Assembly: GCA_027053355.1 (NCBI GenBank)
Contig: JALUDX010000084.1
Coordinates: forward strand, 1 to 45,662
Length of the DNA stretch: 45,662 nucleotides
Direction: 5' to 3'
From: Anaerolineales bacterium
GTDB taxonomy: Bacteria; Chloroflexota; Anaerolineae; Anaerolineales; DRMV01
Shown here: one piece after another, positions 15,980 to 24,964 of the stretch
Layout of the letters: every line of letters starts with the position of its first letter
How positions within the stretch are numbered: the first letter of the stretch is position 1
Position numbers and translations under genes: made by a program
The notes under the pieces: model-generated
The model's input: only the letters and a program-made list of their open reading frames with translations
Told to the model about the DNA's origin: nothing
Database searches by the model: none

Positions 15980-16991
15980 GGTTGAAGCCGTGCTCTGGGT
16001 CGGTGGTGAAGGCGGCATGGAGGCCGACCTGGTGACCCGTGCGGGTGTGCCCTTTCGGGCGATTGCCGCGGCCGGGGTGCACGGCGTGGGGCTGCGGCGT
16101 CTGCCGGGCAATGCCTGGCAGTTGTTGCGCGGTTATCGCCAGGCGCACCAGGTGCTGCGCGACTTCCGCCCCGACGTGCTCTTCTTCACCGGCGGCTATG
16201 TGGCCGTGCCGGTGGGGCTGGCGGGGCGGCGCATCCCCACCGTGCTGTACGTGCCCGATATCGAGCCGGGCCTGGCGCTGAAAACGTTAGCCCGCCTGGC
16301 CGACCGCATCGCGGTCACAGCCGAAGATTCGCGGCGCTTCTTCCCCCGGCATCGGGGCGTGGAAGTGACCGGCTACCCCCTGCGTCAGGAACTTCTGACC
16401 TGGGAACGCGCCGCGGCCCGCGCCCACTGGGGTCTGCCTGCGGAGGCGCAGGTGTTGTTGGTGTTCGGCGGCAGCAAAGGCGCACGCTCCATCAACCGCA
16501 GCCTGCTGGCCGCGCTGCCCCAACTGCTGCCCCACATGCACATTTTGCACATTACCGGCCGATTGGATTGGCAGGAGGTCGACGCGGCCCGCACCGCCCT
16601 GCCTGACGACCTGAAGGCGCGCTATCGGGCTTTCCCTTATCTGCACGAAACCATGGGCGCCGCCCTGGCCGCGGCCGATTTGGTGGTCTCGCGGGCTGGC
16701 GCGTCGGTTTTGGGCGAGTTCCCCTTTTTTGGTTTGCCCGCGGTGCTGGTGCCTTACCCTTATGCCTGGCGCTACCAGCAGGTCAACGCGGCTTATTTGG
16801 CCGCGCGCGGGGCGGCCAAAATTCTCCCTGATGAACGGTTGGCTGCCGATTTGGCTTCGTCGGTGCTGGCATTGATGGCCGACCGAGCGGCTCGGGCGCG
16901 TATGGCCGAGGCCATGCGCTCGTTGGCGCGGCCCGATGCAGCCCGGCGTATCGCCGCTGTGCTGCGGCAGGCCGCCCGGCAGGAGGTGTAA
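15900..16991 (+). CDS. murG: Lipid II synthase MurG
   Basis: Transfers GlcNAc from UDP-GlcNAc to lipid I on the inner membrane face. The 363-residue protein has the N-terminal glycine loop CAGGTGGGVYPALSVLQ, a second loop GGSKGARSIN, and the C-terminal sugar-nucleotide site VSRAGASVLGEFPFFGLPAVLVPYPYA. The first loop lacks the histidine found in most MurG proteins (GGTGGH), having Gly instead. The start is the GTG at 15900, with AAGGAG about 8 bp upstream, lying inside the 3' end of ftsW. Confidence 0.95.
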   Translation: MRLLVCAGGTGGGVYPALSVLQALGDEVEAVLWVGGEGGMEADLVTRAGVPFRAIAAAGVHGVGLRRLPGNAWQLLRGYRQAHQVLRDFRPDVLFFTGGYVAVPVGLAGRRIPTVLYVPDIEPGLALKTLARLADRIAVTAEDSRRFFPRHRGVEVTGYPLRQELLTWERAAARAHWGLPAEAQVLLVFGGSKGARSINRSLLAALPQLLPHMHILHITGRLDWQEVDAARTALPDDLKARYRAFPYLHETMGAALAAADLVVSRAGASVLGEFPFFGLPAVLVPYPYAWRYQQVNAAYLAARGAAKILPDERLAADLASSVLALMADRAARARMAEAMRSLARPDAARRIAAVLRQAARQEV

Positions 16992-16994
16992 CCC

Positions 16995-17600
16995 ATGTTG
17001 ACCCTCGGCGGTTTTATGGCTCTGAGCATTGGCTTGTTTGCCATCATTGGCCTGCTGCGCGGCGCCTGGAAGGAATTTTTGGTCACCACCAGCGTGCTTG
17101 TGGCTTTATCGTTGCTCGGGCTGGTGGAAAGCAAATGGCCTGAGGCTATGGCTTGGGTGGCCCATAATAACCAATTGCCGCAAACTTTGCTCCCCGGTAA
17201 GGGCCCTTTGTCCGCGCAGATGATGACCTTGGTCAAAGACGCTAAGGCGCTTTTCTGGTTTCGAACGATGGTTTTTGGGACGCTGGTGTTCTTTGGCTAT
17301 CAGACCCCTCGCTTCCGGTTGCAAGGAGGAGGACGCTTCAACCGGATGCAATCTGCGGTGCTTGGTTTGGTGTTCGGTGCAGTGAACGGCTTTCTGATTA
17401 TCGGCACTGTGTGGTATTTTCTGCACGCTGCCCGTTATTTCCCTTTTCACCCTTATTTGCAACCCCCGGGCAGTTGCGGGCATATCGATAGCCTGACGCA
17501 GCATTTCCTGAACGTTTTACCACCCATTTACTTGAAAGGCCATCTGCTCCACGGGCTGCTGATTGTAGCCATGGTTTTGGTTTTAGTGTTTTTCGTTTGA
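16995..17600 (+). CDS. CvpA-like integral membrane protein
   Basis: A 201-residue membrane protein of unknown role with helices at about 5-22, 30-45, 92-105, 120-142 and 182-200. The N terminus (FAIIGLLRGAWKEFLVTTSV) resembles CvpA, where a Gly-rich helix is followed by RG-x-x-KE; the match is by eye and modest. It sits between murG and murC with 3 bp before it and about 10 bp after it, so it belongs to the cluster. AGGAGG inside the murG 3' end is its ribosome binding site. A role in envelope growth is guilt by association. Confidence 0.65.
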   Translation: MLTLGGFMALSIGLFAIIGLLRGAWKEFLVTTSVLVALSLLGLVESKWPEAMAWVAHNNQLPQTLLPGKGPLSAQMMTLVKDAKALFWFRTMVFGTLVFFGYQTPRFRLQGGGRFNRMQSAVLGLVFGAVNGFLIIGTVWYFLHAARYFPFHPYLQPPGSCGHIDSLTQHFLNVLPPIYLKGHLLHGLLIVAMVLVLVFFV

Positions 17601-17610
17601 GGTGATGTCG

Positions 17611-18981
17611 ATGCAGGCACCGTTGCGGGTTCATTTTGTGGGCATTGGCGGCACCGGGCTTTCGGCCATGGCTCGGGTGCTGGCCGAGCGCGGCTGGGTG
17701 GTCACGGGGTCGGATCGCGCGGCTTCCCCCCGCACCCGGTCTTTGTCGGCCCTGGGTGTGGAAGTGGTGGTGGGGCACGCGCCCGACCTGGCCCGCCAGG
17801 CCGACGTGGTGGTGCGCTCTTCTGCCGTGCCCGACGACGACCCCGACGTGCGCGCTGCGCGGCAGGCCGGGGTGCCGGTGCTCAAGCGTCGCGCCTTCCT
17901 CCCCTACCTCACCGCGGGGCAGCAGGTGCTGGCCGTAGCCGGCAGCCACGGCAAGACCACCACCACGGCCATGCTGGCCTGGGTGCTGACCGAATTGGGG
18001 CAAGACCCCTCCTTCATCATCGGCGCCGAGGCGTTAGACCTGGCCGCCAACGCCCACGCAGGCCAAGGTGAGTTTTTCGTGATCGAGGCCGACGAATACG
18101 ATTTCATGTTCCTCGGCTTGCAGCCTTACGCCGCGGTGGTCACGAACATCGAGCACGACCACCCTGACCTCTTCCCCACGCCGGCGGCGTTTTTCGCCGC
18201 GTTTCGGGCTTTCGTAGAGCGCATCCGCCCCGACGGCCTGTTGCTGGCGTGCGCGGACGACGCGGGCAGCCGCCGCCTGGCCGCAGTTTCGCCTCGCCCC
18301 ACTTGGACTTACGGCCTTGCGGCCACCGCGGCTTACCGCGCGGCACGCGTCCGCCCCACGCCTCAGGGCGGCATGGCGTTTGCGGCTTATTTTGGGGAAG
18401 AGCAACTGGCCGAGGTCAGTTTGCGGGTGCCCGGAGAGCACAACGTGCGCAACGCGCTGGCCGCCTTGGCCATGAGCCATCGCCTGGGGCTGGACGTGAC
18501 CGCCGCAGCCGAGGCGTTGAGCCGTTTCCGGGGCACGGGGCGGCGTTTTCAGGTGGTCGGCGAGGCCGCGGGCGTGCTGTTGATCGACGATTACGCCCAC
18601 CACCCCACCGAAATCCGGGCCACGTTGGCCGCGGCACGGCAGCGTTACCCAGAGCGCAGCCTGTGGGCGGTGTGGCAGCCCCACACCTTCAGCCGCACTC
18701 GCACCCTGTTGCCCGATTTCGCCACCGCTTTTGCCGCGGCCGATGGCGTGGTGGTGACGGAGGTCTTCCCCGCGCGCGAAGCCCCGCCGCCCGACTTCGG
18801 CGGCCAGCAGGCAGCCGCGGCCTTGCAGCACCCGCGCGTGCTTTTCGCCCCCACCCTGCGGGACGCCGCGGAACTGCTCCTCGCCCATGTGCGCCCCCCC
18901 GCGGTGGTGCTGGTGCTCTCGGCCGGCGACGCGCCTCAAATCACCCGCTGGGCTTTGGAAGGATGGCAGCATGTGCGCTGA
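17611..18981 (+). CDS. murC: UDP-MurNAc--L-alanine ligase MurC
   Basis: Adds L-Ala to UDP-MurNAc, the first peptide step. The 456-residue protein has VGIGGTGLSAMARVLAERG at the N terminus, the P-loop AGSHGKTTTTAM, the EADEYDFMFLGL segment, NIEHDHPDLF, and the C-terminal DDYAHHPTEI and WQPHTFSRT motifs. Three in-frame starts lie close together (GTG 17602, ATG 17605, ATG 17611); the last has GAGG at 8 bp and is chosen. It overlaps murB by 11 bp. Confidence 0.96.
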   Translation: MQAPLRVHFVGIGGTGLSAMARVLAERGWVVTGSDRAASPRTRSLSALGVEVVVGHAPDLARQADVVVRSSAVPDDDPDVRAARQAGVPVLKRRAFLPYLTAGQQVLAVAGSHGKTTTTAMLAWVLTELGQDPSFIIGAEALDLAANAHAGQGEFFVIEADEYDFMFLGLQPYAAVVTNIEHDHPDLFPTPAAFFAAFRAFVERIRPDGLLLACADDAGSRRLAAVSPRPTWTYGLAATAAYRAARVRPTPQGGMAFAAYFGEEQLAEVSLRVPGEHNVRNALAALAMSHRLGLDVTAAAEALSRFRGTGRRFQVVGEAAGVLLIDDYAHHPTEIRATLAAARQRYPERSLWAVWQPHTFSRTRTLLPDFATAFAAADGVVVTEVFPAREAPPPDFGGQQAAAALQHPRVLFAPTLRDAAELLLAHVRPPAVVLVLSAGDAPQITRWALEGWQHVR

Positions 18982-19975
18982 ACACGACCGCTACCAGCAG
19001 GTGTTGGATTTCTTCGGCCCGCGCGCCCAGCGCCATGCCCCCCTCGCGGCCTACACTTCGGCGCGGGTGGGCGGCCTGGCCGACGTCCTGCTCACGGTGC
19101 GCGATCCCCGCGAGTTGGCGCTGGCAGCCCGTCACCTCTGGGCCTGGAATCTGCCGTTTTGGGTGCTGGGCGGCGGCTCGAACGTCTTGATTGCCGACCA
19201 GGGCGCGCGCGGGGTGGTGGTGCTCAACCGGGCTCGGCAGGCCACTTTCCACACCGCGGGCGAAACGCCCACCCTGTGGGCGGCTTCGGGGGCCAACCTG
19301 GGCAGCCTGGCGCGCCGCGCCGCACAGCAGGGCCTGGCCGGCCTGGAATGGGCGGTGGGCATTCCAGGCACCGTGGGCGGTGCGGTGGTCGGCAACGCGG
19401 GCGCGCATGGCCGCGACACCGCGGCTGCGCTCCAGTTGGCCGAAATCTTGCATAAGGAAGAAGGGCGACGCCGCTACACGCCGCAAGACCTGGGCATGGC
19501 TTACCGCACCAGCCGCCTCAAAACCCGACCGCACCAGGCCGTGGTGCTCAGCGCCACTTTTCGCCTGCAGAAAGACAAACCCCAAGACGTGCAAGCGCGG
19601 CTCGAGGCCTTCAACGAGCAGCGCAAGCGCACCCAGCCGCCGGGCGCCAGCATGGGCTCCATGTTCAAGAACCCGCCGGGCGATTACGCAGGCCGCCTCA
19701 TCGAGGCCGCGGGGCTGAAAGGCGCCACGGTGGGCGATGCTGAAATCAGCACCGTGCACGCCAACTTCTTCCTCAACAAAGGCCAGGCCACGGCACAACA
19801 CATTTGGGCCCTGATGTACCTGGCTCGCACCACCGTGGCCCAAAAGTTTGGCGTGTGGCTGGAGCCGGAAATCCAGTTGTTGGGCGCGTGGCCGCCCGAG
19901 GCCGTGTATGCCCTCTACGAAGAGGAAAATTTGCCGCCCATCACGCCTCTGCCGCGCCCCAAGGAGGCCGCATGA
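18971..19975 (+). CDS. murB: UDP-N-acetylenolpyruvoylglucosamine reductase MurB
   Basis: FAD-dependent reductase that makes UDP-MurNAc. The 334-residue protein has the FAD-binding [10 protein letters not shown] and [17 protein letters not shown], the substrate motif YRTSRLK, the segment SMGSMFKNP with the probable proton-donor serine, HANFFLNKG, and the C-terminal acid in LEPEIQLLG. The lack of the extra loop after YR points to the type II form. The ATG at 18971 overlaps the murC end; the stop overlaps the ddl start (ATGA). Confidence 0.95.
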   Translation: MCAEHDRYQQVLDFFGPRAQRHAPLAAYTSARVGGLADVLLTVRDPRELALAARHLWAWNLPFWVLGGGSNVLIADQGARGVVVLNRARQATFHTAGETPTLWAASGANLGSLARRAAQQGLAGLEWAVGIPGTVGGAVVGNAGAHGRDTAAALQLAEILHKEEGRRRYTPQDLGMAYRTSRLKTRPHQAVVLSATFRLQKDKPQDVQARLEAFNEQRKRTQPPGASMGSMFKNPPGDYAGRLIEAAGLKGATVGDAEISTVHANFFLNKGQATAQHIWALMYLARTTVAQKFGVWLEPEIQLLGAWPPEAVYALYEEENLPPITPLPRPKEAA

Positions 19976-21066
19976 ACGAGAAATTGCGCCTGTTAGTGCT
20001 CTTTGGCGGCCGCTCAGGCGAGCACGAAGTCTCGCTGATGTCGGCGCGCTCGGTGCTCGGCGCCCTCGACCGGGAGAAGTACGACGTCATCCCCGTGGGC
20101 ATCACCAAAGAGGGCCGTTGGCTGGCCGGGCCCCACGCCTTAGAGGCGTTCACCGCCGGCGAGTTCACCGATCTGGTGCCGGTAACCCTGTTGCCCGACC
20201 CGTCGCGGCGAGGGCTTTGGCGCTGGGAAGGTGAGCGCCTGCAGCCTTACGCCGCGGTGGACGTGGTCTTCCCGGTGTTGCACGGCCCCTTCGGCGAAGA
20301 CGGCACTTTGCAAGGCTTGCTGGAATTGGCCGACCTGGCCTACGTGGGCGCTGGGGTGGTGGGCTCGGCCGTGGGCATGGACAAAGGCATTTTCAAAGAC
20401 GTGATGCGCGCCCACGGTTTTGCGGTCAGCCCTTACCTGGTGTTGACTCGTGGGGAAGTGGAGGCCGCCGCGGAGGAAGTGGCTGCCCGCTGTGAAGCGC
20501 AACTGCGCTACCCCATCTTCGTCAAACCGGCCAACCTGGGCTCCTCGGTGGGCATCACCAAAGCCCACAATCGGCAGGAACTGCTGGCCGGGCTGCGCCT
20601 GGCGTCCCTTTACGACCGCCGTTTGGTGGTCGAGCAGGGCGTGGACGCCCGCGAAATCGAGGTCAGCGTGTTGGGCAACGAAGCGCCCGTAGCCTCGGTG
20701 CCGGGCGAAATCATCCCGGCTGCGGCCTTCTATTCTTACGAAGCCAAGTATGAGGATGAAGCCTCGCAACTGGTCATCCCCGCGGCGCTTAGCCCCGCCA
20801 AAACCGAAGAAATCCGCCAACTGGCGGTAGCCATTTATCAGGCCGTCGATTTGGCGGGCATGGCGCGGGTGGACTTCCTGCTGGAAAAGACCACCGGCGT
20901 GTGTTACATCAACGAGGTCAACACCCTTCCGGGCTTTACGCAGATTAGCATGTACCCCAAACTTTGGGAGGCCAGCGGCCTGTCTTATTCGGAATTGTTG
21001 GATCGTCTGATTGCGCTGGCGTTGGCGCGGTACGACACCCGTCGCCGCCTGCGCCGCGAGCGTTAG
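19972..21066 (+). CDS. ddl: D-alanine--D-alanine ligase
   Basis: Makes D-Ala-D-Ala for MurF. The 364-residue ATP-grasp protein has [19 protein letters not shown] at the N terminus, [14 protein letters not shown], the ATP-grasp strand [13 protein letters not shown], and the C-terminal ARVDFLLEK and [11 protein letters not shown] metal/substrate segments. These fit D-Ala-D-Ala ligase; D-Ala-D-Lac specificity cannot be excluded by eye. Coupled to murB by a 4-bp overlap with AAGGAGG upstream. A mobile element begins soon after its stop codon. Confidence 0.95.
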   Translation: MNEKLRLLVLFGGRSGEHEVSLMSARSVLGALDREKYDVIPVGITKEGRWLAGPHALEAFTAGEFTDLVPVTLLPDPSRRGLWRWEGERLQPYAAVDVVFPVLHGPFGEDGTLQGLLELADLAYVGAGVVGSAVGMDKGIFKDVMRAHGFAVSPYLVLTRGEVEAAAEEVAARCEAQLRYPIFVKPANLGSSVGITKAHNRQELLAGLRLASLYDRRLVVEQGVDAREIEVSVLGNEAPVASVPGEIIPAAAFYSYEAKYEDEASQLVIPAALSPAKTEEIRQLAVAIYQAVDLAGMARVDFLLEKTTGVCYINEVNTLPGFTQISMYPKLWEASGLSYSELLDRLIALALARYDTRRRLRRER

Positions 21067-21079
21067 CCCTGGTGAGGCA

Positions 21080-21247
21080 TTCCGAGCGTCGTTGTTCAGC
21101 CTTGAGAAAATTGGAGCGATTTAGGATTAGCGATTTAGGATTTAGGATTAGCGGTTTGGGATTAGCGGTTTGCGCCGCCTCCCGCATCCCGCCTCCCTCA
21201 TCCCGCACCCCGCACCCCGCTCTAAGGCTGAAAAGATACTTTCGAGC
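21080..21247. mobile_element. MITE-like element between ddl and ftsQ, 8-bp duplication 7/8
   Basis: The element spans 21088-21239 (152 bp). Its ends GTCGTTGTTCAGCC and GGCTGAAAAGATAC are diverged family I ends. Flanking direct repeats are TTCCGAGC (21080-21087) and TTTCGAGC (21240-21247), seven of eight identical. The inside differs from other family I copies: tandem GATTTAGGATTAGC-type words and then CCCGCATCCCGC-type words. It lies within the dcw cluster, about 20 bp before the ftsQ start. Confidence 0.7.
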
Positions 21248-21268
21248 GTTTTTCAGGAGTAGGTCGTC

Positions 21269-22267
21269 ATGTTTCGTAAGCGAGCGCGCACAACCCTCAG
21301 CCGGGCCGAGATGGTGCGGCAACGGCGGCAAACCAAACAAGCCACTGCGGTAAAGCCGTCGCGAACTCATAAGCGCCGCAGCACGGCAGCAGCCTCACCG
21401 CCTGCATCGGTGGTGGTAAGCCGCTACGGTATGGGTCAGGCGGTAGCCTCGGCCTCTGCGCCGCGGCCACGGGTGGCCGGCGCCCGCCGCCTGCGCGTGA
21501 GCCGCCGTGGTTACACCGAAGTGGTGGCCTCGGTGCCCCTCCCGGCCTTGGGGTGGCGCTGGCTTTCGTTGACCCTTGCCAGCCTGACGCTGTTTTTGCT
21601 CGCCGCGCTGTGGTTCGCACCCTTCTTTCGGGTTGATGTGCCGCAGGTACAGGGCGTGCGTTATCTGCCGGCCGGTGAGGTGGCCGTGGCGTTGCCGGTG
21701 CGCAACCGCCCCGTGGTGGCGCTCAACCCCGCGCGGTTGGCCGCTGACCTGCAGGCGAGTTTCCCCGCAGTGGCCGACGTGCGCGTGCGGGTGGGCTTCC
21801 CGAACCGGGTTGCCGTGGTGGTGCAAGAGCGGCAGCCGGTGTTGGCGTGGCGGGCGGTCTCGCGCACCTGGTGGATCGACGCCCACGGCCTGGCCTTTAC
21901 CCCGCCAGTGACCAAGACCCCTCCTGGGCTGCAGGTGGTGCAGGCCGATGTGTTCCCCCAGGCGGCCACCAAAGTGCGCACGGGGCTGTGGCAGGTGCTT
22001 TCGCCGCAGCAGGTACAATCGTTGCAGGCGTTGAGCCGCGCCGTGCCCCAGGGTACGCCCTTGGTGTTTAGTGCCCGTTATGGCTTGGGCTGGCAAGCGC
22101 CCGAGGGTTGGCAGGTGTTCGTGGGCCGCGAGATGACCGGCCTTCCGCAGCGGCTGGCGCTGTATCAGGCCATTGCCCAATGGCTGCGGAAGGAAGGTGT
22201 CCGCCCGGCAATGATCGACCTGGCTTCACTGCGGACGCCGTATTATCGCCTGAAAATGGAGCCGTAG
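21269..22267 (+). CDS. ftsQ: Cell division protein FtsQ (POTRA domain)
   Basis: Bitopic divisome protein that recruits and restrains FtsL-FtsB and FtsW-FtsI. The 332-residue protein has a long basic, disordered cytoplasmic part (1-95), one membrane helix (about 96-118), a POTRA domain (about 121-190, starting FRVDVPQVQGVRYLPAGEV) and the FtsQ/DivIB beta domain with VVQERQPVLAWRAVSRTWWIDAHG. The ATG at 21269 follows CAGGAG. A mobile element separates it from ddl, so it may need its own transcription start or read-through. Confidence 0.9.
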   Translation: MFRKRARTTLSRAEMVRQRRQTKQATAVKPSRTHKRRSTAAASPPASVVVSRYGMGQAVASASAPRPRVAGARRLRVSRRGYTEVVASVPLPALGWRWLSLTLASLTLFLLAALWFAPFFRVDVPQVQGVRYLPAGEVAVALPVRNRPVVALNPARLAADLQASFPAVADVRVRVGFPNRVAVVVQERQPVLAWRAVSRTWWIDAHGLAFTPPVTKTPPGLQVVQADVFPQAATKVRTGLWQVLSPQQVQSLQALSRAVPQGTPLVFSARYGLGWQAPEGWQVFVGREMTGLPQRLALYQAIAQWLRKEGVRPAMIDLASLRTPYYRLKMEP

Positions 22268-22269
22268 CC

Positions 22270-23502
22270 GTGGAAGAGCAATCTTTGGTAGTGGGTATTG
22301 ACGTCGGCACGACGAAAATCTGTACTTTAGTCGGTCGCCCCGAGACCGATGGGCGGGTGCGGGTGATCGGCGTGGGCATCGAGCCTTCGCGCGGCATGAG
22401 CAAAGGCACGGTGGTGGATATGCGCTCGGCCGCGCAGGCCATCGCCCGCTCGGTAGACAAGGCTGCGCGCACCGCGGGCCTGGAAATCGCTTCCGCGCTG
22501 GTCAGCCTGGCGGCTTCGCACGTTTCGGGCGAAATCAGCCGCGGGGTGGTTGGCGTTTCAGGCGGCGTGGTTGACGCCCGCGACGTGCAGCGGGCTGTGG
22601 AATCGGCGCAGGCCATTGCTGTGCCCCAAGGCCGGGAAATCGTGCACATCATTCAGCGCGCCTTTCGCCTCGACGAGCAGGAAAGCGTGCGTGAGCCCTT
22701 AGGAATGCACGGCTACCGGCTGGAGGCCGAAGTGCACATCATCACAGCGTCGAAGGCTTCAGTGGCCAACCTGCGAGAATGCGTGCAGGCCGCGGGGGTG
22801 GACGTAGCCCACTTTGTGCTCAACCCGCTGGCCGCGGGCGAGGCCGTGCTTACCGATACCGAGCGCGAGATGGGCGTTGCAGTCTGCGACGTGGGCGGCG
22901 GCACTACCGACCTGGCCGTGTATATCGGCGGCGACGTCTGGCATACTGCGGTCATCCCCGTGGGCGGCAATCACATCACCCGCGACCTGGGATATCTGTT
23001 CCACCTGCCCTTGGAGCGGGCTGAAGCCGTCAAACTGCGCCACGGCCACGCCGACCCCGCGGCTGTGCCCGCGGACGAGGTGCTCACGGTGCGTTCCTTT
23101 GGCGACGCAGAGACCGTGCACATCCAGCGCCGCGAGATGGCCGAAGTGATCGAAGCGCGGGTGCGCGAAATTTTGCAGATGGTGCACCACGAGTTACACC
23201 GCTCCGGCTACAGCGGCCTGCTGCCCGCGGGGGTGGTTTTTACCGGCGGCAGCAGCCTGCTGAAGGGCTTTCAGGCCCTGGCGCGCGAAGAGTTGAACTT
23301 GCCGGTGCGCCTGGCCAAGCCCGAACGCGCCTTTGGCATGGTCGACCGCATCCAAAACCCGGCTTTTGCCACCAGCGTGGGCCTGCTGCACTGGGCTTCG
23401 CTGTTCGAGCAATCGGCCATTCCGCCCGAGGAGCGCCGTCGCTCTCACGAAGGCGAATGGGCGGGAAAGGTCAAGCGTTTTTTGCGTTTGCTCTTCCCGT
23501 GA
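22270..23502 (+). CDS. ftsA: Cell division protein FtsA
   Basis: Actin-like ATPase that tethers FtsZ to the membrane. The 410-residue protein has the phosphate-1 loop [15 protein letters not shown], the SHV/1C domain region around [14 protein letters not shown], the phosphate-2 loop [13 protein letters not shown], and the adenosine motif [11 protein letters not shown]. The C terminus ends in a basic amphipathic stretch ([11 protein letters not shown]), the expected membrane-targeting helix. The GTG start at 22270 is 2 bp after the ftsQ stop, with GGAG 8 bp upstream. Confidence 0.95.
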   Translation: MEEQSLVVGIDVGTTKICTLVGRPETDGRVRVIGVGIEPSRGMSKGTVVDMRSAAQAIARSVDKAARTAGLEIASALVSLAASHVSGEISRGVVGVSGGVVDARDVQRAVESAQAIAVPQGREIVHIIQRAFRLDEQESVREPLGMHGYRLEAEVHIITASKASVANLRECVQAAGVDVAHFVLNPLAAGEAVLTDTEREMGVAVCDVGGGTTDLAVYIGGDVWHTAVIPVGGNHITRDLGYLFHLPLERAEAVKLRHGHADPAAVPADEVLTVRSFGDAETVHIQRREMAEVIEARVREILQMVHHELHRSGYSGLLPAGVVFTGGSSLLKGFQALAREELNLPVRLAKPERAFGMVDRIQNPAFATSVGLLHWASLFEQSAIPPEERRRSHEGEWAGKVKRFLRLLFP

Positions 23503-23557
23503 GGTGAGCCTCACGATAGAGAAGTTCGTTTCGCCCCACTTATTTGAGGAGGTTGTG

Positions 23558-24700
23558 ATGACCCAACAAGCATTGTTCCCTGAAGGTGAATCCTTCGCCC
23601 GCATCAAGGTGGTGGGCGTGGGTGGCGGCGGTGGAAACGCCGTTAATCGGATGATCGACGAGCAGGTGCAGGGCATTGAGTTCATCGCGGTGAACACCGA
23701 TGCGCAGGCCTTGCTGCTTTCCAAAGCGCCGCTGCGGGTGCATATTGGCGAAAAAGCGACCCGCGGGTTGGGCGCTGGCGGCGACCCCGAGGTGGGGCGC
23801 AAAGCCGCAGAGGAATCGGCCGAAGACCTGTATCAGGCGTTAGAAGGCGCGGACATGGTGTTCATCACCGCGGGGATGGGCGGCGGCACGGGCACCGGCG
23901 CTGCGCCGGTGGTGGCTAAAATCGCCAAGGACATCGGCGCGCTGACCATCGGCGTGGTCACCCGCCCCTTCTCTTTCGAGGGCGCGCGGCGGGCCAAGGT
24001 GGCCAAAGAAGGCATCGAGGCCCTGAAAGACAACGTCGACACCTTGATCGTCATCCCCAACGACCGCCTGCTGCAGATCGTGGATAAGAAAGCCGGTCTG
24101 CAAGAAGCGTTCAAGACCGCAGACGACGTGCTCCGCCAGGGCATCCAGGGCATTTCGGAACTGATCACCGTGCCCGGCTTGATCAACCTGGATTTTGCGG
24201 ATGTCAAAGCCATCATGTCGGAAGGCGGCGCAGCCCTGATGGCTGTGGGTCAGGCCGAAGGCGAAGAGGCGGCGCGCGAGGCAGCCGAGCGGGCGATTTT
24301 CAGCCAGTTGCTGGATATTACCATCGACGGCGCTCGCGGCATCCTCTTCAACATCACCGGCGGCCCCGATTTGACCCTGTATCAGGTGAACCAGGCCGCG
24401 GCGATCATCAAAGAGGCGGCGCACCCCGACGTGAACCTGATTTTCGGCGCGGTCATCGACCCCGAAATGGGCGACGCGGTGCGGGTGACCGTGATTGCCA
24501 CCGGGTTCGATTATTCAGACCGGTCGCTGCCGCGGCGCCGGGCGGCCAGCGCGCCGGCGCGGCAGGAGCGCCCCAAGGCCGCGGTGGCTGCGGAAGTGGG
24601 CGCTGCGGCACCGACCCGCTCGCGCGAATTTCAGCGCACGGTCGATACCGACGACCTGGAAGTGCCGACGTTCATCCGCAAGCGGTTGAATCGGCGGTAA
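23558..24700 (+). CDS. ftsZ: Cell division protein FtsZ
   Basis: Tubulin-like GTPase that forms the division ring. The 380-residue protein has the GTP-binding glycines [12 protein letters not shown] near residue 20, the tubulin signature GGGTGTG (108-114), and the T7 loop NLDFADVK that completes the site of the neighbouring subunit. A short linker follows the globular core, then the C-terminal conserved peptide [16 protein letters not shown], which binds FtsA. The ATG at 23558 has GAGGAGG at ideal spacing. Last gene of the cluster. Confidence 0.98.
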   Translation: MTQQALFPEGESFARIKVVGVGGGGGNAVNRMIDEQVQGIEFIAVNTDAQALLLSKAPLRVHIGEKATRGLGAGGDPEVGRKAAEESAEDLYQALEGADMVFITAGMGGGTGTGAAPVVAKIAKDIGALTIGVVTRPFSFEGARRAKVAKEGIEALKDNVDTLIVIPNDRLLQIVDKKAGLQEAFKTADDVLRQGIQGISELITVPGLINLDFADVKAIMSEGGAALMAVGQAEGEEAAREAAERAIFSQLLDITIDGARGILFNITGGPDLTLYQVNQAAAIIKEAAHPDVNLIFGAVIDPEMGDAVRVTVIATGFDYSDRSLPRRRAASAPARQERPKAAVAAEVGAAAPTRSREFQRTVDTDDLEVPTFIRKRLNRR

Positions 24701-24857
24701 GCCAGAGCAGTCTTTGGGCCTTGGCCTGCCAGGAGGAGGCAGCCAAAGGCTGGCGAACGGGTAACCATAGCCGCAGCGGAGGTGAAATGCCCGCGCGTCA
24801 TCGGCCCTCCTCCCGATGGCGCAGGTGAAACGCTGCGGCTTTGGTGGGGCGTTCGCC
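24701..24857 (+). ncRNA. Candidate structured RNA downstream of ftsZ
   Basis: Starting right after the ftsZ stop codon, two stems can form. Stem 1 has CTGCC (24726-24730) with GGCAG (24738-24742), extended by CCTTGG/CCAAAGG, and a loop AGGAGGA (24731-24737). Stem 2 is closed by GGCGAAC (24752-24758) with GTTCGCC (24851-24857). It continues with 14 of 15 pairs (24764-24778 with 24831-24845), an internal loop carrying GGTGAAA on both sides, and a 10-bp top stem (24795-24804 with 24813-24822). Its loop CCCTCCTC can pair with loop 1 over six bases. No known family was recognised; the opposite strand folds too, so strand and transcription are unproven. Confidence 0.4.
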
Positions 24858-24892
24858 ATAGGGGTGCTCGCCACGCGGGCACCCCTATGGCG
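24854..24892. terminator. Perfect 14-bp hairpin between convergent ftsZ and MFS genes
   Basis: CGCCATAGGGGTGC (24854-24867) and GCACCCCTATGGCG (24879-24892) are perfect inverted repeats around an 11-base loop. No T tract follows on either strand. It could slow or end transcription from both sides, or be a REP-like element. Its first four bases are shared with the closing stem of the upstream RNA candidate, so the two folds exclude each other. Confidence 0.45.
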
Positions 24893-24964
24893 CGTGGGCT
24901 CGCGGCCGGCCTGTCGTCGCGTCGGCCGTTGCCTGCGATGCGATGGCGCGGCAGGGTTTTGGGG

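Noticed and set aside
21395-22180. Long minus-strand frame opposite ftsQ (261 residues)
   Set aside because: His/Arg/Gly-rich shadow frame without domain; the plus-strand ftsQ explains the region.
24719-24755. SRP RNA, because of GGCAGCCAAAGGC
   Set aside because: The GGAA tetraloop and asymmetric loop of the SRP S domain are absent; the segment forms a plain stem with an AGGAGGA loop.
24760-24850. Cobalamin riboswitch, because of GGTGAAA and GCCCGCGC
   Set aside because: The B12 box and the conserved order of core segments are missing, and no downstream cobalamin gene is in the right place.
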